Program-made: the position numbers and the translations under genes
The notes under the pieces: model-generated
Database searches by the model: none
Told to the model about the DNA's origin: nothing
The model's input: the letters and a program-made list of their open reading frames with translations, nothing else
In this document: piece by piece, positions 1-9,526 of the stretch
How the letters are laid out: each line of letters begins with the position of its first letter
Numbering within the stretch: position 1 is the stretch's first letter
Source: AM-1111 sp046302135
GTDB lineage: Bacteria > Bacteroidota > Bacteroidia > B-17B0 > Aurantibacillaceae
NCBI GenBank assembly: GCA_046302135.1
Contig: JBKCIQ010000037.1
Location: forward strand, 1 to 17,495
Direction of reading: 5' to 3'
Length of the DNA: 17,495 nt

Positions 1-3000
1 AGTCCATTCGGTGCTTATGGAATTAACATTACAGGTGCTGCAAGTTGCGATAACTTTTTAATAGCAAACAATTTCATCAATAATGTTGTGGCTACCAAAG
101 GAAACACCAATGTTACACTTCCAACGGCATTTGGAATTAGAATAATTGCAGGTGCAACCTTTATGAAGATTAGTCATAATACAATTGTTTTAAATGCAGC
201 GCAGGTCGGTTCTATTTTAAATTATTCTAACTATGGTGTGGCAACCACTGTTACTACTCCAAGTATTTCTGAATTTAAAAATAATATAATCATAAATAAT
301 AACCAGGGCACCGGAACCTATTGTTTTCACCTCCTTTCAAAGGGCAGTTTATTACCTGGTGCCTCCGACAATAATAATTTCTATTCAAACAACGGAAATG
401 TCGGATATTTCAACTCGTCAAATCAGACCTCATTATTAGCCTGGAAAACTTCAACAGCTCAGGATGCAAATTCAATAAGTACTCCAGTAACATTCGTTGG
501 AGCAAACGATCTTCATATTGATGTTTCTGCGCAATCGAGTGTTCTTATAGATGGAGCAGGAGCTAGCGGTACAGGTGTATTAAATGATTTTGATTTGCAA
601 CCAAGATCTTCGACCCCTGACCTTGGGGCTGATGAATTTACCTTACCAAACTGCACGGGTACACCTTCTTTTTTTAATACTGCCATAACCCCTACAGCCG
701 TTTGTAGTGGAGGCTCAGTTAACTTGTCTGCTGCTACAGCAGTCCCTGCCTCAGGCTATACATTCCAATGGAAATCGTCGAACTCTCCCACAGGCCCTTT
801 TTCCAATATTAGTAATGCAACAACATCCGCTTACACAACTTCGGTCAGCTCAACAACATATTTTCAACTAGTAGCTACTTGCTCTTTCTCTGGTTTGTCG
901 GGTAACAGTTCGATACTAACGGCATCAGTTAATCCTAATCCAACTGTAGTTTTAACCCCCTCCAATAATGGAATTTTTTGTGGTTCTGCCGGACAAACAA
1001 TTACTGCTTCCGGTGCTAACACTTTTGCTTGGTCTCCCGGGTCTTCTTTAAACACTACCTCAGGAAATTCAGTTGTGTCAACAACATCAACAACAGTTAC
1101 ATATTCAGTTTTAGCTACCAACACAACAACGGGTTGTTCATCAGATCAAACCATAACTGTAGGCCCACCGACTATTAATGTAACATCTTCAACAAATAAT
1201 TTTTGCGGAAGTGGCAGTACATTTACAATGACTGCAAGTTCGATTGACCCCTCAATGTCCTATTCTTGGACCAAATTAACTTCATCAGCAACATTAAATT
1301 CATCATCCGGTACTAATGTTGGTGCATCCGTAACTGAAACATCAGAATTTCAAATCACAGGTATTGGATCAGGAACTTACGCAGGTTGTACAAGTTTGCA
1401 AAATATTTCTATTGGTGTTTATCCTTTGCCAAATGCTTCTGTTACATCTACACCCTCGTCAATTTGTCCGGGAGGTTCTTCTATTATTAATTCGGGCTTA
1501 AGTTCTACTAATTTCAGTTCATCATGTCTCGTTCCTAATGCTACAAACCCACCTGCAAATTCTGTCTACTTGGTAAATAACGGAACAGCAGTTGTTAACC
1601 TGACCTCAGGAAATCTGGATGATGGTGGTTGGGGAAATGTTCCACTTGGATTTAATTTTGATTTTTTTGGTTCAGTTTACAATAATATTAATATCGGTAC
1701 AAACGGTGTTGTGCAGTTTGGTTCATATAACGCCGCGGCATTAAACGATTATACGATTGGAGCATTACCCAACACTATTGATCCTCTTGGTGCAATTTTC
1801 ATAGCTGCCAATGATCTTGATGCTTCAGTCTCAGGTAATCCTGCTACCTACGTAAGGTATTGGACAGAGGGCTTTGCTCCGAATAGAAAATTTATAATTG
1901 AATACAATTTATTTCAGTGGAATTCTGTTTCAAACAGAGTAAATACAAGAGCTACTCTTTATGAAACAATTGGGCAAATTGATATAATTGTAAACGAAGC
2001 AACATCAACCAATGCAAAATCTATTGGTATAAATAGTCCATCAGGTTTAATTGGAGAAACTGCGTCCAATTGTTCCGTTACTCCTGTTATTCCTAATTAC
2101 TGGACAGCTCAAACTTCAACAATTCCAGCAGGTTCCCCTTCTGCATGGAGATTTTCTCCCCCCTCTAATTTTAATATGGTTTGGACAGAAACCAATACAT
2201 TAGGTACCACAACAATAGCAAATGGAATTAATATTTTTTCTCAATCTGTCAGTCCGGCAATTAATACCACTTACAATATTTCATATACAAATCAAATAAC
2301 AGGTTGTTCAAATACAATTGGTTCGGCGCAGACACAAATTACAGTATTGTCCAATATTCCTCCTTCCGGATTAATTACTGTTGCAAGCAATACCCTTGTT
2401 TGTGCATCTACTGCCTTTCAATTAAGTACTTCTTATTCCGGTTCTGTTGCAGGGCTAAATTTCCAGTGGCAAGTTTCAATCGACGGAGGTAATACATGGA
2501 GCAATGTTTTTGGTTTGAATACCCCAACTGTTTCTGTCTCGCAAATTTCAGATTTAACTTACCGTTGTGAAGTTTCATCATGTGGAGGTGCTTCATCCTT
2601 TTCGACACCTGTTACTGTTTTGGTTCAAACTCCTCCATCAGTTACTGTTTCTTCAAGTACAAATATTTATTGTGGTTCAATTAATAATCCTGTTGTATTA
2701 AACGTAACGGGAAGCGGGGTTAATTATAATTGGACTCCCTCACAAGGGTTGTCAGATACCACAGGAGTTTCTGTTTTAGCAACCCCCGCCGTTTCTACAA
2801 TTTATACGGTTACTGCAACAGATACTTTAGGATGTACCAATTCAATGAGTATAAATATTGAAAGTCAGCCTCCGGTTGTTTTTAATGAATTGACAGCTTC
2901 ACCTGCTGCAATCTGTACGGGTTCAGGCACACTACTAACGGCAAACGCTATTAATGGTACTGCCCCAACTGGTTATTGTAAGCCAGAATATTCCGCAGGA

Positions 3001-4728
3001 ACAGGCTCAGGAGACTACATAAGTTTGGTACAGTTGGAGAACATTAACAACCAAACCGGCGGGGCGTCTGCGCCCTATTATACAATCTTTCCGGCAAATG
3101 GCCCTACTACAACTACCCTTACTGCGGGATCAACATACACCTTAACTTTACAAGCAGGAACGTATTCAGCAAATGATCTTGCGGCATTCATTGATTATAA
3201 CCAAAATGTTATTCTAGATGATTTAAATGAAAAGCTGGGTGAAACAAATGATCTAGGTCCATTACCTGCTCAAACAACTATAGTATTTACTGTTCCTTCA
3301 AACGCTAAGAATGGCTTAACAGTCTTGCGTATAAGAGAGATGGATGCTGTTGGTGTAAATTATATAGATCCTTGCAGTAACCTTTCAACTTTTGGCGAGG
3401 TAGAGGATTATATTATAACTATTGTTGGGGGCATAAATCCTGTTTTTAATTATTCGTGGTCACCATCCAATTTAGTTACCAACCCAAATTCAGCTTCAAC
3501 AAGTGTAAGTTCATTGACGACTTCACAAAATTTCATTGTCAGTGCAACTTCTTTGGCGGGATGTCAGGTAACAGATACAATTAATATTTCAGTATTATCT
3601 GCCCCATCAGCTCCTGTAATAGGTGACACAGTTGTTTGTTCAGGAAGTAATTTAACAATGAGCGCCAATGGGAGCGGAATTATTTTGTGGTATGATGCTC
3701 CGAACAATGGAAATCTTTTAGGTTCTGGTAGTATATTCAATACACCGGTATTATTTTCAAATTCATCTTACTGGGTTAAGGACAGTTTGCCGGGAGGTTG
3801 TGTTTCAAATTCTGAACAGGTTTTAGTTAATGTAAATCCTTCACCTGTTGTTTATTTAGGACAAGATACATCACAGTGTGGTGGAAATATCATTTTGGAT
3901 GCTCTAAATACAGGTGCTACTTACACATGGAGTAATCAACAAAATTCTCAGGCCATAACTATTAATAACAGTGGTCAATACAGTGTATTGGTGGAAAATT
4001 CATTTGGTTGTAAAGGTGCAGATACTGTAAATGTAATTTTAAACTATTTGCCGGATGTTAATATCGGCGTGGATTCTATTTATTGTGCGAATGATTTAGT
4101 GTTAAATGCTCTTAATCCGGGAAATCATTACCAATGGAGTACGGGTGACACAACTCAGTATATTGACATTTCAGGTTCAGGAATTTATTTTGTAACTGTA
4201 TTAACAGATGAGGGATGTGTTGGCAGTGATACAATTAATATAACGCTTATACCAACTCCTGTGGTAAATCTTGGGCAGGATACTTTGATCTGTAATGGGA
4301 ATTTAATTTTGGATGCACAAAATACGGGTGCAACTTATTTGTGGAGTGATGGCTCTACGTTTCCAATACTATTTGTAAACACAACGGGTACTTATTGGGT
4401 TGACGTTACAAATTCACAAAATTGTACTACTCGTGATTCAATAACAGTAACTGTTGATCCTTGCCTTTTGCAATTTAACTCTGATATTAGTGAATTTTCA
4501 GTTTATCCTAACCCCACTAACGGTGATTTTTTCATTGAGTCAAATATTACTAAAGAAGACATTACTATGGAGTTGTTGGATGTTCAAGGTAAGTTAATAT
4601 TAAAAAAAGTGATTAAGCCAATCGAAAGAGAAAGAATACAGGTTGATTATTTCGATAGCGGGATTTACACTTTAAAATTATTTGGTTCGGATAAGTTAAG
4701 TACCTTCAGAATTGCATTGAGTAAGTAA
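1..4728 (+). CDS. Giant secreted Ig-like/GEVED-domain protein with T9SS type A sorting domain (5' truncated)
   Basis: The frame is open from base 1, so the start lies upstream; 1575 residues are visible. In order: the end of an Asn-rich beta-helix closing with LGADEF (about residues 1-213); Cys-bearing Ig-like modules of the type xxCGSG...Y.W.P...GC; an inserted domain containing IGTNGVVQFG (about 505-722), nidogen-like in appearance; further Ig-like modules; an inserted GEVED domain (about 991-1147, GEVEDY at 1132-1137); an Ig-like module (about 1201-1282); three 69-residue repeats (1283-1489); and a C-terminal type A tail beginning VYPNPTNG (about 1500-1575). Such tails direct export through the T9SS outer-membrane translocon, after which the tail is removed and the protein is surface-bound or released. 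The ligand is unknown; the modular layout suggests adhesion or polysaccharide binding. The signal peptide must lie outside the window. GTG at 88 is only an internal codon. The family assignment is firm, the function inferred. Confidence 0.9.
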   Translation, partial: SPFGAYGINITGAASCDNFLIANNFINNVVATKGNTNVTLPTAFGIRIIAGATFMKISHNTIVLNAAQVGSILNYSNYGVATTVTTPSISEFKNNIIINNNQGTGTYCFHLLSKGSLLPGASDNNNFYSNNGNVGYFNSSNQTSLLAWKTSTAQDANSISTPVTFVGANDLHIDVSAQSSVLIDGAGASGTGVLNDFDLQPRSSTPDLGADEFTLPNCTGTPSFFNTAITPTAVCSGGSVNLSAATAVPASGYTFQWKSSNSPTGPFSNISNATTSAYTTSVSSTTYFQLVATCSFSGLSGNSSILTASVNPNPTVVLTPSNNGIFCGSAGQTITASGANTFAWSPGSSLNTTSGNSVVSTTSTTVTYSVLATNTTTGCSSDQTITVGPPTINVTSSTNNFCGSGSTFTMTASSIDPSMSYSWTKLTSSATLNSSSGTNVGASVTETSEFQITGIGSGTYAGCTSLQNISIGVYPLPNASVTSTPSSICPGGSSIINSGLSSTNFSSSCLVPNATNPPANSVYLVNNGTAVVNLTSGNLDDGGWGNVPLGFNFDFFGSVYNNINIGTNGVVQFGSYNAAALNDYTIGALPNTIDPLGAIFIAANDLDASVSGNPATYVRYWTEGFAPNRKFIIEYNLFQWNSVSNRVNTRATLYETIGQIDIIVNEATSTNAKSIGINSPSGLIGETASNCSVTPVIPNYWTAQTSTIPAGSPSAWRFSPPSNFNMVWTETNTLGTTTIANGINIFSQSVSPAINTTYNISYTNQITGCSNTIGSAQTQITVLSNIPPSGLITVASNTLVCASTAFQLSTSYSGSVAGLNFQWQVSIDGGNTWSNVFGLNTPTVSVSQISDLTYRCEVSSCGGASSFSTPVTVLVQTPPSVTVSSSTNIYCGSINNPVVLNVTGSGVNYNWTPSQGLSDTTGVSVLATPAVSTIYTVTATDTLGCTNSMSINIESQPPVVFNELTASPAAICTGSGTLLTANAINGTAPTGYCKPEYSAGTGSGDYISLVQLENINNQTGGASAPYYTIFPANGPTTTTLTAGSTYTLTLQAGTYSANDLAAFIDYNQNVILDDLNEKLGETNDLGPLPAQTTIVFTVPSNAKNGLTVLRIREMDAVGVNYIDPCSNLSTFGEVEDYIITIVGGINPVFNYSWSPSNLVTNPNSASTSVSSLTTSQNFIVSATSLAGCQVTDTINISVLSAPSAPVIGDTVVCSGSNLTMSANGSGIILWYDAPNNGNLLGSGSIFNTPVLFSNSSYWVKDSLPGGCVSNSEQVLVNVNPSPVVYLGQDTSQCGGNIILDALNTGATYTWSNQQNSQAITINNSGQYSVLVENSFGCKGADTVNVILNYLPDVNIGVDSIYCANDLVLNALNPGNHYQWSTGDTTQYIDISGSGIYFVTVLTDEGCVGSDTINITLIPTPVVNLGQDTLICNGNLILDAQNTGATYLWSDGSTFPILFVNTTGTYWVDVTNSQNCTTRDSITVTVDPCLLQFNSDISEFSVYPNPTNGDFFIESNITKEDITMELLDVQGKLILKKVIKPIERERIQVDYFDSGIYTLKLFGSDKLSTFRIALSK
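3847..4467 (+). repeat. Three in-frame 207-nt tandem repeats (69-residue Ig-like modules)
   Basis: Three copies begin at 3847, 4054 and 4261, exactly 207 nt apart. Each encodes the pattern V.LGQDT..C....LDA.NTGATY.WS, then a hydrophobic strand, SG.Y.V.V, and a closing GC or NC. Copies 1 and 3 are closest, sharing LGQDT and NTGATY; copy 2 is more diverged (IGVDS, NPGNHY). They lie just before the T9SS tail and probably act as a stalk of beta-sandwich modules. The pattern is frequent in Bacteroidota surface proteins. Confidence 0.85.
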
Positions 4729-4780
4729 AGTATAATTTATTTATCCTTATGAATTCAAAACGCACTTAATTTCATAGTTA

Positions 4781-5524
4781 ATGGAGATTGTTGGATTGAT
4801 GGGTGCCATGCCCGAAGAAATTCAGGGGTTTATTTCACTATTTGAAAATTACGAAATTGAACAAATAGGGGGTAGGGTTTTTTATGTAGGTAAAATTAAC
4901 GGGATTAAAACAATTGTTGTTTTTTCCAGGTGGGGAAAAGTTGCTGCCGCTACAACTGTTACAACATTAATAAATCATTTTAATATTACAAATTTGATTT
5001 TTACGGGCGTCGCAGGTGCTATAAATGAAAATCTCAACATTGGAGATGTGGTAATAGGACATCGATTTTATCAGCATGATATGGATGCAAGACCTTTGAT
5101 GAGTCGTTTTGAAATTCCACTACTAGGAGTTTCTTTTTTTGAATCAGATGGAGGCATGCGCGAAAAAGCGGTTTCAATTTTGAATACACAATCATTAATA
5201 AGTAAAATTTCTAATGATAGAAGTATAGACAGATTTGATATAAAAGCTCCCAATATTTTTGTTGCAGATATTGCCAGCGGGGATAAATTTTTTTCGGACT
5301 CCAATGACAAAAAAAATCTTTCATTAGCACTTCCTGATGTTGTCTGCGTTGAGATGGAAGGTGCAGCAGTAGGGCAGGTATGTTATGAGCATAATATTCC
5401 TTTTCTTATCATTAGGGTTATTTCTGACAAGGCCGATGGTTTGGCAGAAAACGATTTCTCGCTTTTCATTAAAAATGTATCAGAGAAATATTATCTTGAT
5501 TTTATTAAGGTATTTATTGGTTAG
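4781..5524 (+). CDS. mtnN: 5'-methylthioadenosine/S-adenosylhomocysteine nucleosidase
   Basis: This cytosolic enzyme cleaves adenine from MTA and SAH, and so clears by-products of methylation and polyamine synthesis; the SAH product S-ribosylhomocysteine feeds methionine recycling. At 247 aa it is slightly longer than the usual 230-odd. Seen: GAMPEE at 8-13, where E12 matches the conserved N-terminal catalytic-site Glu; the phosphorylase-fold loop TGVAGA (75-80); VEMEGAA (190-196) with the ribose-binding M192/E193; and RVISDKAD (212-219) with D216, the residue that protonates adenine N7. There is no signal peptide. ATG at 4781 gives a family-typical N-terminus. It starts 52 bp after the giant surface-protein gene with no obvious terminator between, so read-through is possible. 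It ends 13 bp from the converging AAA+ gene. Confidence 0.93.
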   Translation: MEIVGLMGAMPEEIQGFISLFENYEIEQIGGRVFYVGKINGIKTIVVFSRWGKVAAATTVTTLINHFNITNLIFTGVAGAINENLNIGDVVIGHRFYQHDMDARPLMSRFEIPLLGVSFFESDGGMREKAVSILNTQSLISKISNDRSIDRFDIKAPNIFVADIASGDKFFSDSNDKKNLSLALPDVVCVEMEGAAVGQVCYEHNIPFLIIRVISDKADGLAENDFSLFIKNVSEKYYLDFIKVFIG

Positions 5525-5537
5525 AACTTTTTGAAGT

Positions 5538-8162
5538 TTATTTACCGCCAAATCTGAATCCGATAGATGAATTGATTTTGCTTTCATCGCTAGGATTAAA
5601 TTCATACACATCACTTAATTCAAGAGTTTCAATATTTTTTTTCGTTCTTTGATTTGCCGGAATTTCCGCCATTCTGAGATGTTGATTTTTTACTGACTCA
5701 ACTACAACATTTCTTACTTCTCTGGCATTTCCAAAAAATTTATTCCTTTTGGTATATAGCCATGTGAAATAATTTTGAAGATGTTGGCTTGCTTCTATTG
5801 TTGGAGTAAGTTGCTCTTTTTTAAATAACATCCCTGCAATCAGCATCATTTCTTCAGGTGAGTAATCATTGAAATTTATTGTTTTGTCAAATCTTGATTT
5901 TAGCCCGGGATTTGACTCCGTAAATTTTAGCATATTGTCTGTATATCCAGCTACAATTACACCAAACTTACCTCGGTTGTCTTCCATTCGTTTCAATAGA
6001 ACTTCTATGGCTTCTTTTCCAAAGTCATTCTCTCCGCCTTCACTAAGAGAATAGGCCTCGTCTATAAATAAAATTCCTCCCATTGCTTCCTCTATCTTTT
6101 CCTGAGTTTTTTGAGCAGTCTGTCCAACATAAGAGGCAACTAAACCTTGTCTGTCAACTTCAACAACATGTCCTCTTTCTAAAAGACCAAGTGCCTTGTA
6201 TATTTTTGCAATAATTCTTGCCAAAGTGGTTTTTCCTGTGCCTGGGTTCCCGGTAAATACTGTATGTAAGGAGAACTTATGAACTACGTCTTTTCCAATA
6301 TCATTGTAATATCGAATCAGTTTTATTAGTTCACCCACTTCTTGTTTTATGTTATTTAAACCAATCAGCTCGTTAAGCTCCGATAGCGATTCGTTGAGGT
6401 GTTTTTCATTTATATTTAAAATGAGTTTTTTAGAATTTTTAGTACTGAAAACACCTTTAAGATCTTCCAACTCTATAGTCTGTAGCTGTTCTTTGGTAAG
6501 TAAGTTCATGTCTTTAGATTTCATCAATCTTACTCCCATATTATGCTTTATTTCTTCCATAATACCAAATACGTACCTCGCATTACCAAAGCTTTCTTGT
6601 CTCTTTCTGTAAGCTTCTGTTAGCTGTTCTTTTAAAAAGTTTGCCGCATCCTCTGTTAAAACCACTTCTTTTTGTTTGGCCGCAAATTGAGAAATCAAAA
6701 AAAGCTCTTCAGGTAAATAGTCATCAAAATGAAAATAATGTGTAAATCTTGATTTCAAGCCTGGATTAGAGTCAAGGAAATTTTGCATTTTTTTCGGGTA
6801 ACCTGCCCCAATTATCGCGATGTCTCCCTTTCCATCGCTCATTTCTTTAAGAATTACTTCTATTACTTCTTTTCCGAAATCTTTTTCGTCGTCTTCTCTT
6901 GCAAGCGAATAAGCTTCATCAATGAATAATATACCACCGCGCGCCGTGTCTATTGCTTTCTTTGTTTTTGGTGCGGTTTGTCCAATGTATTCGGCAACCA
7001 AAGTGGCACGGTCTGCTTCAACAACATGTCCTTTTGAAAGCAAACCCATTTTATGATAAATTCTACCTAGCATTTTTACTACTGTAGTTTTCCCCGTTCC
7101 GGGATTGCCTGTGAATATGCTGTGCAAATTATTTCCTGTATTTTCTTGAAATCCTTTTTCTTTTCTGATTTTAGCAAAATTCAAATAGGTTATGTTCTCC
7201 TTTATACTTTTTTTTACGTTCTCTAGCCCAATCAATTGGTCTAATTCCTCAAGTAATTGTTCAAGTGTTTTGTCATCTTTCTCATCTTTTATCTGATTAC
7301 TCTTAGCTTTAATACTTGTACCTGTTGCAATTGCTTTTTCGTGACTTAAAATCAGTTCGGGTATTCCCTCAGCCTCTTCCTCCCCACATTCAAAAGAAAC
7401 AGCACCAACTAGTGTATCCATAAAAACTACTTCAAGGAGGTATTTGTCATCTTTCCACGAGCCGGGTGTCGAATTTCCCCATCCTATGTCAAAAGTGTAG
7501 GAGTGATTTTTTTTATCACCTTCTATAAAATTTGATCGTATAATTTGAGCTTTGGGCTGTCCTGCATCGTCAAAATAATTGAAGAAAAGTTCAAAGTGCC
7601 AAGGATTATCTGTCTTGGTCTTGATTTTCATCTCACACCAAAGGTATTCTGTGCTTTTGCCATTTATTTTAGTTAAATATTTTTTTGTTTTTTGCTTACT
7701 TCCCTCAGAGTCTCCACAATATAACTTTATGTATTCAATATCAAAGTATGGGTTGTTGTCCCTGCTTACCTGTCCTATATCATTAACGTAAAATTGTTGA
7801 CTTCCTACCAATTCACCGTCAATATAAGCATCCCAAACGTATTCTCCGAAATACCAATATGTTCCGGTAGTTGGATTTCCCCATCCATCTCTAACATAAA
7901 CAACATTGTCTTCTTTTAAAACGCTTAATTCAGAGTCTAGTGAACACAACTCTTTTTTCTTACCTTCTGTGATTTTACTTGCCTTTAGAACAACTTTACA
8001 ATCCCAATCTTTCTCGTCGAATAATTTATTGTAAAAGGCAAATTCCACCCTCATAAAAGTGGTTTCCATCCGGTCAAATACCGTTCTGTACCTTTTTGTT
8101 GAATTCGCCATCCACTCGTCTGATGAATAAACCTGTAAGCTTTTAAATTTGTAATTTTTCAT
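5538..8162 (-). CDS. Double AAA+ ATPase of the CbxX/CfqX (SpoVK-like) family with duplicated N-terminal module
   Basis: This 874-residue protein has two AAA+ cores of the CbbX/CfxQ/SpoVK/EccA type. Core 1 has Walker A GNPGTGKTT (352-360), pore-loop-like EYIGQTA (391-397), Walker B ILFIDEAYSL (411-420) and the arginine region NPGLKSRF (466-473). Core 2 has the same elements at 638-646, 677-683, 697-706 and 751-758, so both look able to hydrolyse ATP. Related proteins remodel partners (CbbX reactivates Rubisco, EccA serves type VII secretion), but nothing here indicates either substrate. Residues 1-260 contain two copies of a beta-rich module, each with a WGN..T.G motif (94-101 and 228-234) and later a LVG motif (118-120 and 251-253), then an acidic, Lys-rich linker to core 1. 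No signal peptide or membrane segment is visible, so it is cytosolic. It is convergent with mtnN. The partner protein is unknown. Confidence 0.88.
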   Translation of the reverse strand: MKNYKFKSLQVYSSDEWMANSTKRYRTVFDRMETTFMRVEFAFYNKLFDEKDWDCKVVLKASKITEGKKKELCSLDSELSVLKEDNVVYVRDGWGNPTTGTYWYFGEYVWDAYIDGELVGSQQFYVNDIGQVSRDNNPYFDIEYIKLYCGDSEGSKQKTKKYLTKINGKSTEYLWCEMKIKTKTDNPWHFELFFNYFDDAGQPKAQIIRSNFIEGDKKNHSYTFDIGWGNSTPGSWKDDKYLLEVVFMDTLVGAVSFECGEEEAEGIPELILSHEKAIATGTSIKAKSNQIKDEKDDKTLEQLLEELDQLIGLENVKKSIKENITYLNFAKIRKEKGFQENTGNNLHSIFTGNPGTGKTTVVKMLGRIYHKMGLLSKGHVVEADRATLVAEYIGQTAPKTKKAIDTARGGILFIDEAYSLAREDDEKDFGKEVIEVILKEMSDGKGDIAIIGAGYPKKMQNFLDSNPGLKSRFTHYFHFDDYLPEELFLISQFAAKQKEVVLTEDAANFLKEQLTEAYRKRQESFGNARYVFGIMEEIKHNMGVRLMKSKDMNLLTKEQLQTIELEDLKGVFSTKNSKKLILNINEKHLNESLSELNELIGLNNIKQEVGELIKLIRYYNDIGKDVVHKFSLHTVFTGNPGTGKTTLARIIAKIYKALGLLERGHVVEVDRQGLVASYVGQTAQKTQEKIEEAMGGILFIDEAYSLSEGGENDFGKEAIEVLLKRMEDNRGKFGVIVAGYTDNMLKFTESNPGLKSRFDKTINFNDYSPEEMMLIAGMLFKKEQLTPTIEASQHLQNYFTWLYTKRNKFFGNAREVRNVVVESVKNQHLRMAEIPANQRTKKNIETLELSDVYEFNPSDESKINSSIGFRFGGK

Positions 8163-8425
8163 GCTCAGTTTGTTATAGCTATAAAATTATTTAATGATAT
8201 AAAATTTAATACACTTTTTCAAGTTTTATGCCTGAAAAATTTACCTGGGTAACAATGAAAATATTTTTACAGTGTTGATTTTAGTGACTATTCTATCCGA
8301 AAAAGTCATGATTTATTACTGGAAAATTGACTTAAAATTAACTGGTCCTGATTAAATTTTTATGATTATATAATTTTCATTCGGACTTTATTTGAAATAA
8401 TCCTAAGTGGAAATAGTATTTTCGT

Positions 8426-9505
8426 TTAATAGTTTGGTGTTGTATGAGTAGAGCTCTTTTTTCCTCCTCCAAATTCTCTAATTCTTTTGAAAATTGCATC
8501 CCTTAAACTATGCCACTGTAATGTGAATTCCATCGCTCCGTTTCCTCTTGTAGCTACTTTGTATGATGAAATATTATAATCGTAAGAAAATCCGAAACTA
8601 AAGCCATTAAAATCAATTAGCAATTGAGGTATTATGGCGTCTCCGGGTCTAATGAAACCTCCAAAAGATATTCCTGATTCATGTTTAAAACCTGTGGTTT
8701 TTGTAGGGTCTTTGAATCTTAGTCTTAAAAAAGTGCCCATATTCAACTGAGAAAAACTTGCCTGACGTAAGTATATTATAGTGGGCACAACTGATAATTT
8801 TGTGCCTTTTATATCAATTTTGGAAGTAATTTCTCCAACTAGTTTCATTGGTAATTTTTCTTCTGAGTAATTTGAATAACCTTGAACCGGTTGGTTTAAA
8901 TGCCAACCTGCAACGCCTACTTTTAGGTCAAGGTTGTCATCTCTGTCAAATCCTTTTTTAATTTTTTGATACTCCCATTGTAAACCTGCGTTTATGTCTG
9001 CATATCCAAATTGCTGAAATTGTGTTGTCTCGAATGATGGAATATTTGGATCAAAGATTTCACCATTGTATTGGCTACCAAATGTAAGATTGGAATAGTT
9101 TGCTGTTCTTTGAGCATATCCTCCACCTACTGCGGCACAAATCTTATTCTTATCATCAATGTTAACAATACCACTTACTGATAATAAACCTTGATTAGTT
9201 CCAAAATTTGATGCTCCTGCCTGATCATTAAAAAAAGCTAAGCCCCAACCCATGTATGCTCTCTTCGTATTTTTTTCACCTATAACACCGTCAATTGAAG
9301 CGGCCATAGTTTTGTAGGGTTGATTCATCGCATTCCACTGACTTCTGTAGTTTAGACAAAATCTATTGTAACCATCAAATAACCCTGTGTTTGCTGGATT
9401 GTAAAACAATGGAGCTTCAGTTATTTGAGAAAAATGGATATCCTGACTGTTTATCACACCGAACATGGTAAGATAAATGAACACTAGGAGAAATAATTTT
9501 TTCAT
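8426..9505 (-). CDS. PorP/SprF-family type IX secretion membrane protein
   Basis: This 359-residue predicted outer-membrane beta-barrel has a signal peptide (1-20: Lys-Lys, hydrophobic run, cleavage before Q21). The family hallmark follows: QDIHFSQ (21-27), NPANTG (36-41) and YRSQW (53-57). Its many alternating aromatic strands and a barrel of this length are normal for PorP/SprF. Known members work with the T9SS: PorP is needed in Porphyromonas, and SprF is needed in Flavobacterium johnsoniae for surface delivery of its neighbour SprB, a type B CTD protein. Here the gene starts 21 bp downstream of a type B CTD gene on the same strand, so it is probably the dedicated partner of that cargo. 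It is likely co-transcribed from the promoter at 12081-12111. Whether it is PorP itself or one of the many SprF paralogues cannot be told from sequence alone, hence no symbol. Confidence 0.92.
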   Translation of the reverse strand: MKKLFLLVFIYLTMFGVINSQDIHFSQITEAPLFYNPANTGLFDGYNRFCLNYRSQWNAMNQPYKTMAASIDGVIGEKNTKRAYMGWGLAFFNDQAGASNFGTNQGLLSVSGIVNIDDKNKICAAVGGGYAQRTANYSNLTFGSQYNGEIFDPNIPSFETTQFQQFGYADINAGLQWEYQKIKKGFDRDDNLDLKVGVAGWHLNQPVQGYSNYSEEKLPMKLVGEITSKIDIKGTKLSVVPTIIYLRQASFSQLNMGTFLRLRFKDPTKTTGFKHESGISFGGFIRPGDAIIPQLLIDFNGFSFGFSYDYNISSYKVATRGNGAMEFTLQWHSLRDAIFKRIREFGGGKKSSTHTTPNY

Positions 9506-9526
9506 TTGATATTGAATATGAAATTA

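Noticed and set aside
88..90. GTG as the start of the giant surface protein
   Set aside because: The frame is open back to base 1 with the same Asn-rich beta-helix composition, so this is an internal codon of a truncated gene.
864..1124. Antisense open frame of 86 codons
   Set aside because: It lies opposite repetitive Ser/Thr-rich coding sequence and has no recognisable motif; it is a shadow of the real gene.
6349..6612. Plus-strand open frame of 87 codons inside the AAA+ gene
   Set aside because: The opposite strand encodes the well-conserved linker and second ATPase core; the plus-strand product has no family features.
8241..8252. TTACCTGGGTAA as a terminator or operator between the PorP-like and AAA+ genes
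   Set aside because: The arms are five bases with only two between them, so no stable hairpin can form, and no T run follows on the relevant strand. The rest of the 263-bp gap shows no ORF above about 22 codons and no clear promoter.
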